From the NCBI GenBank assembly GCA_014529385.2, contig CM043943.1, positions 105,602,855 to 105,666,854 of the forward strand: a stretch of DNA of 64,000 bases, given 5' to 3'. This DNA is from Adiantum capillus-veneris (lineage: Eukaryota > Streptophyta > Polypodiopsida > Polypodiales > Pteridaceae). This document shows, piece by piece, positions 56,451 through 64,000 of the stretch. Made by a program: the position numbers and the translations under genes. The notes beneath the pieces were generated by a model, which ran no database searches, had not been told where the DNA came from, and was given only the letters and a program-made list of their open reading frames with translations. How positions within the stretch are numbered: position 1 is the first letter of the stretch; the number at the start of each line of letters is the position of its first letter.

Positions 56451-56673
56451 TATATAGCTCTACCTCTCGCTTGTATCTTGTCTCATGGAAAAGCAAGAGA
56501 AATCACCGTTCATGTTAAACAATCATTAATGCAAGAAGCAAAGCAGACATCAGTGGAAGTGTGAAATCTAGATTCTAACTATTTTAATTCCATTGCGATC
56601 GTCAAGATTTGTGTTTTCAGCCCTTCATCTCTTTAACATTGAGAATACAAGATCCACTCCTTAGTGCCCAAAA

Positions 56674-56750
56674 TGTTGGAATTAGGGTTGCTGAGAAACG
56701 CACACAGCTTGGAGAAGACAAAGGAAGCTCAAGGCACACAATAGAGAGTT
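56674..56750 (-). mobile_element. Copia LTR fragment
   Basis: TGTTGGAATTAGGGTTGC and the next 60 bp match the LTR of the copia element at 41-46 kb; the rest is missing. Confidence 0.85.
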
Positions 56751-58045
56751 GGGTCCAAAATAGTCTACAAAGGGAAGTTTTTTTTAATGCTTAAATGGGG
56801 AGGATTTGGGCATGCCACATGGAATTCAAAAAACGCATATGCAATGGGGAGCTCATGGATAATGAGTACATATAAATCAAAATAGGAAAACCTCCCATAA
56901 GCCATGGCTATGGCATTCTATGGGCAACATGCGTGCGCAAGTGGAACGACAACATTATCACGTGTGATTGATAGTGGCGGTGCACCACTGCTAATGGTGG
57001 TCTGGAGCCAGTGGTGGTTACCACCTTTGGTGAAAATTTCATACTTGACATGGGTGATCGTCTAGTGGGAGGCCCTCCCTCATATGGGAGGGTTCTCCCA
57101 TGCTCACCTTGAACACTCATAGTACCACCACGATGCGTGAATGTGGTGGGTGATATTTGGGCTTGGTCCGTAAGTATTTGGTTTGTGATTGATGAAATGC
57201 CAATCAATTTAGAGCAGTGGGGATACTGGTGATCACACTACACCATATCAATTGAGGATAATCCTCTAAAGTAAATACAACCCTTAACATCTTGCAAAAT
57301 GTATGCAACATAGATCCTTGGACTTACAGAGCCCTTAATGTGCCTATGGTATTTGAGTAATATCAAAGCCTTCTTTCTCTAGTTTCCTCTCCTCTCTCTC
57401 CTCTCTCTCTCTCTCCTCTCTCTCTCTCTAACTTTTAAATCTCCTTTTTAAACAGGAGAGAATGGCATGACAACCCATACTTTCCTATACCCTCAATGAT
57501 ACACGCGATTTTACATTCAAGGTATGCAATGGCTTGGTTTGACATCAAATTTTTAACTATTTTCACATAAGAAGTTTCTTTTAGATTCTCCACTATGGAG
57601 GGGCTCTGTATCAAGGATTGTCAGATGTATATGTAAAGCATAAACTTGAATTGATATGACATTGAACTAATTGTTATCTTAGACCACCTAAATGGGCCAC
57701 TATCTCTATTGCAAGCTTCAATATTATTCCATACATTCTATTATGGCATTGTATAAGGCACATTGTTTTAGAATCATAGGCTATTACCATATAGAGTTAG
57801 ACATGGACAATGCGTGAGTCATTGTACAAGAATTAGGTATAATTAGGTATGCAACGACCTATAAACTGTTGAATTTCATATGGTCCCTATGGTTTCAGTA
57901 AATGGATATTTAAGTGACACTCCTCAACTTTGAAATATGTAAGTACGTAAAGCATGAACTTGAATTAAAATACTATTGCTAAATGTTGCAGCACCACCGC
58001 TTGGCCTATCGTACCTATGTGATCACCAGTAGCTACCCTAGTCAA
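56751..58045. other. No recognisable gene; CT-rich patch
   Basis: CT-rich DNA at about 57,388-57,431; no supported coding region. Confidence 0.5.
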
Positions 58046-58115
58046 GGTCTTGGTTCTGGTCCTGGTGACCACCTTATTATTTCTTTTTGTTTGTCTAGTT
58101 GCTAGTGGTGTAGAG

Positions 58116-58171
<56 letters not shown>

Positions 58172-58445
58172 GACACACATGGTGATGGTCACACACACAC
58201 ACACACAACACACACACAGTGCACACGCATATGCATGCACACACACGCAAGTTGTCAGGCGTACAAGGTCTTGGTTTTGGTCCTGGTGACCCACCTCATT
58301 ATTTCTCTTTGTTTGTCTAGTTGCTAGTGGCAGAGTGCTCTCTCTCTCTCTCTCTCTCTCTGTGGCACACATGGTGATGGTCACACACACATACACACAG
58401 TGCACACCGTATGCGTACACACACACCCAAGTTGTCAGGCGTACA
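58046..58445. repeat. 221-bp tandem duplication with CT and CA tracts
   Basis: GGTCTTGGTT(C/T)TGGTCCTGG through TTGTCAGGCGTACAA occurs at 58,046 and 58,267. Each copy contains (CT)n, ACACATGGTGATGGTC and (CA)n, with different tract lengths. Confidence 0.9.
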
Positions 58446-58497
58446 ATTTTGGGTACTATATTTGCACGTTGCTGAGAAAGGGTTGATTTGCACAATC

Positions 58498-58520
58498 TCC
58501 CTCTCTCTCTCTCTCACTCA

Positions 58521-58564
<44 letters not shown>

Positions 58565-58565
58565 A
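58498..58565. repeat. (CT)n-(CA)n microsatellite
   Basis: CT to about 58,545 passing into CA. Confidence 0.9.
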
Positions 58566-59690
58566 CATAGAGGTTAACACAATGTCAGGTGTATGATTTT
58601 ACTACTTCAAGACATTGAAAGAATAGATTTTGCATTGAATATGGACTACTTCATGTAATTTTTGAAGGCTCTTTAATGCGTCTATAGCAAGAGGACAACC
58701 AGCATGGACTCAATAACTCAATTTCATTGTTGATCACATGTCATGCAAATCAACCAGAAGGCAACGCGTGGAGTCCCTCTAGCAAAAAAGTATTGTGTAC
58801 ACGAGCGGCTGAGAAAAATATAGGTTTAGTGTAATCCCACTACAAATTTCCTCGACTATATCTAATGCACCTTGGAGGCCCCTGCCATGTCACATAAGGA
58901 AAGGGCTTGGAGGGGATGGGAGTTGGAGACCAAGACAAAGCAAGAAAGAGAGTGGATTGGGTGCCAAGAAAAGGATCTCTCTATGAGTCTCCCCCCCCCT
59001 ATCCTCTCCATCCATAGGATGGGCCACACACTCATAAGAGTTTAATTTGAAGGTTAGGACACCCACAACAATTGGACGAAAAAACCTAGGTTTATTATAA
59101 TCCCACTTACAAATTTTAAGATTTACCTCTAATTTTTTGAAAAACTTTGTTTTTACCAGCACTCACTTATCACTTGTCAGAGTGAGTTGTAATGAATTGG
59201 AAACATAAAAGATACAACATCCCCATGCTCCAAAAAAAGCCATGGATGCAAAAAGGCTAACAACCAAGCATCACAACTTTAAATCTTAAATTCAAGGTGA
59301 GAATATCTCCAAAGTTCAAAGCACCTATATTAAAGTTTAGAGAATCTAGAAGTTTAGTGCAAAAGCCTTCAAATAAATTAAATTTGCCTCTAATTCTTTT
59401 GGAAAAAATATAGGATAGTTAATTGAATGATTGAAAATTCCTCCGTTTAGTGTAATCCCACCTACATATTTTGAAATTTATATCTAAATGTTAGATTTGA
59501 AGGTGAGAAAACCTACAAAGTATAGAGAAATTGAGTGTAATAGTTTTCAAATATAATAAAGTTGCCCCTAAAATTTCTCATATGTAAGTTTTTCAAGTTT
59601 TTAGGAGAAAGTATTGTGCCTCACCTCGATTTAGTCCAACCTAGCACTTGGAAAAACCTAGGCTTAGTGCAATTCTACCTATGAATTTTG
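58566..59690. other. No recognisable gene
   Basis: AT-rich with several short phrases such as CTAGGTTTA(T/G)T and TAATCCCAC recurring near 58,830, 59,090 and 59,450, perhaps old duplications; no coding region is supported. Confidence 0.45.
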
Positions 59691-60499
59691 AGATTCACCT
59701 TAGAATTCTGAGTCAATCCAAAGGCAAGAGCAAGAAATCTAGCATAAAGACCTTCAAAAATAGCCAAGATTTGTCAAAGTTTCCTCCCGTCGTCCGCCTT
59801 TGCTATCAATTGAGGTACGCTCTTGCCTTGGGCTTGCACGCCCTCTGCCTTGGATTCATCGGATCAAAATTTTTTAATTACATCAATTCTCGATTTTGTC
59901 GATTCTCGATGATTGTAAGACCAATGCTTACTCTCCCTCCCCTCTCTCTCTTGTGTTGGCGTGAGAGCGCTCTCTCTCTCTCTCTCTCTCTCAATAATTC
60001 CGACTCAACCCGAAGGCAAGAGCAAGAAATCTAGCATAAAGACCTTCAAAAATAGCCAAGATTTGTTGGAGTTGCCTCCCGTGGTCCGTCTTTGCTATCT
60101 ATTGAGGTCCGCTCTTGCCTGGTTTGAGATTCACCTTTGAATTTTGAGTCAACCGGAAGGCAAGAGCAAGAAATCTAGCATAAAGACCTTCAAAACTAGT
60201 CAAGATTTGTTAGAGTTGCCTCCCGTCATCTGCCTTTGCTATCTATTGAGGTCCGCTCTTGCCTTGGGCTTGCACGCCTTCTATCTTGGATTCGCCTGAT
60301 TAAAATTTTCCAAATACATCAATTCTCGATTTTGTTGATTCTCACTTTTGTAGATGTCGATGCCAATTCATGATTCTCGATTGTGGATTCCGTTGGTCGT
60401 CGCTTTGTTGATTGATGATTGTAAGACCAATGCTTATTCCTCCCTCTCCTCTCTCTCTTATGCTGTGTGAGAGCCCTCCCCCCCCCCCCCCCCCCCCAC

Positions 60500-60531
<32 letters not shown>

Positions 60532-61003
60532 TTGAATTCTGAGTCAACCTAAAGGCAAGAGCAAGAAATCTAGCATAAAGACCTTCAAAAATAGCCAAGA
60601 TTTGTCAAAGTTGATTCTTGTCATCCACTTTTTTATCTGTCGAGGTCCACACTTGTCTAGTTTGAGATTCACCTTTGAATTCTGAGTCAACCTGAAGGCA
60701 AGAGCAAGAAATTTAGCATAAAGACCTTCAAAAATAGTCAAGATTTACCAAAGTTGCCTCTCATCGTCCGCCTTTGCTATGTATTGAGGTCCACTCTTGC
60801 CTTGGGCTTGCACGCCTTCTGCTTTGGATTCGTCGGATCAAATTTTTCCAATTATGTCAATTATTGATCTTGTAGATGTTAATTTCGATTCCTGATTCTC
60901 GATTGTGGATTCTGTTGATCATCACTTTGTCGATTGTTGATTGTAAGACCAATGCTTATTCTCCCTTCCCTCTCTCTCTTGTGCAAGTGTGAGAGTCCTC
61001 TCC

Positions 61004-61040
<37 letters not shown>

Positions 61041-61041
61041 G
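59691..61041. repeat. Tandem array of ~0.5-kb units containing (CT)n
   Basis: The core GGCAAGAGCAAGAAATCTAG recurs at 59722, 60015, 60159, 60553 and 60697 (60015/60159 and 60553/60697 form dimers 144 bp apart). GATTGTAAGACCAATGCTTA recurs at 59911, 60417 and 60939. Each unit ends in a CT tract (about 59971-59992, 60506-60532, 61008-61020). Function unknown. Confidence 0.85.
60478..60497. repeat. Poly-C run next to (CT)n
   Basis: 20 consecutive C followed by CT-rich DNA. Confidence 0.95.
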
Positions 61042-61103
61042 ATGAATCACATGGACCATTCTCTATTTCTCAGCACACACAAAATCTTGCAATCAATAAT
61101 GTC

Positions 61104-61150
<47 letters not shown>

Positions 61151-61393
61151 CACACATACATACATACAAAACACGGATACATGCTGACGGGAGCAAAGCG
61201 AACCCCGAACCCCGATGGCCTCTAAATCACCGGGACCGAATGGCGCGCCTCGAGCTTGTCATGGTAAAGCAAACAGGGGGCACCACCTAGCTTCAGCGGC
61301 TAGGACGCAAACAACACACCACCATAACAAAGTTTTCATCCAAGAGAGATGGATGCTTGGGAGTAATGATGAAAAGGAAAGGGAATGAGATCA

Positions 61394-61431
<38 letters not shown>

Positions 61432-61640
61432 GTATAGCGGCTTAGTACTTAGGCATCACAAAAGGATAGCGAATCCGCACACCCTTCACACATACACAAG
61501 CTCACTCCAAAACACAAGACTAGGTGGCGATTCCGCACACCTCACATGGGCAAAACATTGCAAGAAAACATACTCACAAAACCTCAAGCTTTATTTAGAG
61601 AATTAGGCGATGAAATGGGGAGCATAGGGTAGGGAATGAG
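61042..61640. repeat. (CT)n, (CA)n and (GA)n tracts with intervening non-coding DNA
   Basis: CT at 61109-61147 and GA at about 61396-61425. Between them no gene is supported. Confidence 0.85.
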
Positions 61641-62910
61641 AAGGGAGAGAGTGGTAGAGCACATGGCGGATAGGTGGGAGTTGATGGCGAAGACTCGCAC
61701 GAGGATTATGGCCATCATCCTTCATTTAGTTGCCCTTCATCTTCCATAGCCAAGGGTGTAGAGGTCATGCTCAAGACAAGCATGGTGATTGCGGTGATGG
61801 TGATGGTGTGTGTGTGTGTGTGTGTGCACTAGGCACACACAGTGCATAGTTTGTTCTTTGGTGATGTTGTGTGTGTTTAGTGTGATGGTGACCCCTCTTT
61901 ATATAGGGGAGGAGGGGGGAAATTTCTAGAATTTAGAAATGAAGAAATCATGATCTACATAGGCCATGTGACTGTGGGCCCCACTTGTCTGGCTGTGTGT
62001 ATATGTGCCAGAACAGCAGTCTCATGAGAGAGAGACTAAGAGAGAGAGATGGGTTGATGAAAAAAAGTGAGAGGTGACATGGAGAATAAAGTAATTACAA
62101 GAGGGGAGTGTGTTCAGAGGTGAATCTGTGTGCAGATGTGTGTGAACACAAGAAAAAACAGGTAACCACTGGGTGGGGATGGGTCTGTGGGCACCTTTTT
62201 CAGTGAAACTGAGTGTGTGTGAGTGTGGGGAGGTTATTTAGCTACAAGACAAGAGACATGGCGCCCTTTAGAGAGAGGGGGGGGGTATTTAGGTCATGGA
62301 TATGATAGGAGAGAGAAAGAGGGGGTGGGGTATATTATTTTGGAAGATAGGGTAAGTTGCATGTGAGTTAGGGTGCATTATTGGTGAGTTATAATGCATT
62401 ATTGGTGAGAGGTGGGGTAGCTTGAGGGGAGAGAAAGGAGAAAGGACAAGGGGAAGAGAGAGGGGGTTGACCTTTTGAGTGGAGGAGAGGGAAAGGGACA
62501 CACGACGGGGCAACAATGAAGAAAAACGAGGCAAGGTGGGGATGGGCTGCCCCGCAGGCATGAGGTGGCCTATTTTACCTTTCTTATATATTTACATAAT
62601 CATACTTTATTTTTTTTCTTACTTTTTTCCAATGCCTTTTATCACTCCCTCCCTAAGAGGAGGTTTTCATGGGGTGGGGACGAGAGAAGAGGGGTATGGG
62701 AGCTTGGCTTGTGAAAAGCCCCCATCAATGCATGCAACTATTGAGCTTTGAGCATTAAGGTTGAAGATCATTTACGACATGGAAGGTTCGTGCAAGCCTA
62801 CAAAGGGAGGTTCATTAGGGCATGGTCACGCGAAGCTTAGTTGTCTGTAAGCCTTGACAATGTTAACTAAGCCAGGAACGGCAGTTCAAAATGTCACGGG
62901 GAGCAGCAAG

Positions 62911-62947
<37 letters not shown>

Positions 62948-63736
62948 TAAGAGAGAGAGAGAGAGAGGAACTGGCCGGCAAGAAACCGGCATAGTTTGAA
63001 AATTATGATGTTTTAGGTATAGTAAGCCGGCAAAAAGCTATACACTATCGAAAAGTGTCAGCTAATGTAACGGGCAACTAAGCGTCGTATGACCATAGAC
63101 TTAGATAACACATGGAGAGAAGTTCTTTGTGGCCTTCAAAATGCAAAGTAAACCCACCCTTCAAATGGCTCAATAAAGCAAAAGTAGTCTCGGTGGTACT
63201 AAGTTTTTTACTTTACATTTCTAAGACTCAAAAGTTTTCTCATTTTCTACCTTTCACTTTTACATTTTTTAAGGTTTTCTTTTAAATGCAGCAAAGTGTG
63301 ACAAGTGGATGCCTTCTCCTTGTTCAAATTTTTTTAGCTCCACTATATATAGTATAGATTTAAGAAAGCATGAAAGTAAATATCTTTCAAGAATGAGTAA
63401 TAGCAACATAACCTTACTTTAGTGTGTATATTGTAAGGTCTTCTCTCTTTGCTTTGAAAGAGTAACGACGAAGTGTATTGACGTAGCCGGCTCTTTCCTG
63501 CTTCACTTCGCTTGCAGACCACCGATTTGGCCATTGGAAGAATGGGAAGTTAAGAAAGATTCAAGCTATGAAAAGCTTGAAGGTTAGGAGAGAGAAGATG
63601 AAGAGTGTAATTATAAATTTGATTCTGATAATGGACATGGTTTCTCTTGGAGAGAGAGGTGTGTGTGAAAGAGGATTAGCTTTGGCTTTCACAAGTTCAC
63701 TCTTATATAAGGGGTATGAGCCTCCCGAGAACGGCC
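61641..63736. other. Purine-rich non-coding DNA
   Basis: G/A-biased from about 61,640 to 62,570, with a short (GT)n at about 61,806-61,826 and a G run near 62,278. (TA)n at about 62,913-62,943 is followed by (GA)n to about 62,967. TATA-like elements TTTATATAG (about 61,893) and TTATATAAG (about 63,703) are not tied to a gene. No coding region is supported. Confidence 0.5.
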
Positions 63737-64000
63737 ACGGGAGGGGACCCCCCACCTAGACACTGTAGCCTCACTCCACGTACTCGCGCACCGTGGGGAC
63801 TCCACGCAAGGTTCCCCGGGCACGCTATGACCCTTCGTCAGTGCGGCGGAGCCTGAGGCTACGTGGGGCTAGGGACCCGGAACGCAAGACCCGCGAAGAC
63901 CCGCGAAACGCAAACGGCCGTCGACCCATGGAACGCAATCACGCCCGAGCCGGTCCCGTCTGAGCCGGGCCCCTGTGAAGGCAACTTGACCCGAGCCGGT
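63737..64000. other. GC-rich segment at the window edge
   Basis: The last 260 bp are strongly GC-rich with repeated GACCCGCGAA and GAGCCGG phrases, unlike the AT-rich DNA before. It may be the start of an element that continues past the window. Confidence 0.55.

Overview
The window reads as nuclear DNA of a land plant with a large, transposon-filled genome. Supporting signs are a plant-type receptor-like cytoplasmic kinase gene with phase-consistent GT-AG introns, Ty1/copia and chromodomain-bearing Ty3/gypsy retrotransposons, two primer-binding sites matching plant initiator-Met tRNA, and dozens of long (CT)n/(GA)n microsatellites. A fern or another large-genome lineage is plausible, but this is inference; nothing in the window fixes the species.

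Layout. 1-3.1 kb: compound CT/CA/TA microsatellites enclosing two 5'-truncated LINE fragments. 3.6-4.6 kb: a decayed histone H3-like gene on the minus strand. 5.3-7.3 kb: a decayed, unassigned coding region. 8.35-10.5 kb: a heavily decayed copia fragment. 11.6-37.7 kb: one receptor-like cytoplasmic kinase gene (minus strand, six coding exons, 366 codons, no break). Its fifth intron is about 24.5 kb and is packed with elements: a LINE sitting between two (CT)n tracts; inside the LINE a Ty3/gypsy chromovirus and a solo LTR of the same family; inside one chromovirus LTR another solo LTR; then further gypsy fragments. 39.6-39.8 kb: a hairpin-forming inverted repeat ending in (GA)n/(CT)n. 41.0-46.1 kb: a copia element with both LTRs, abutting a damaged unusual protein kinase gene (46.1-47.2 kb). 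47.8-50.9 kb: a degenerate higher-order tandem array. 52.9-56.7 kb and 59.7-61.0 kb: two further families of tandemly duplicated modules that carry (CT)n tracts. 61-64 kb: purine-rich low-complexity DNA ending in a GC-rich stretch.

The only gene that looks intact is the kinase. The histone-like gene, the second kinase and all transposon proteins carry frameshifts or stops, many of which look like C-to-T decay of methylated DNA (Arg codons read as TGA; Trp and Gln codons as TAG).

The two most interesting signals are (1) a LINE family whose three copies here all lie between (CT)n tracts and share a 3'-end motif just before the tract, suggesting a microsatellite-targeting non-LTR retrotransposon that may help spread the CT repeats; and (2) an intact kinase gene spliced across a four-level transposon nest, with a 66-bp purine tract ending only 14 nt from its splice acceptor.
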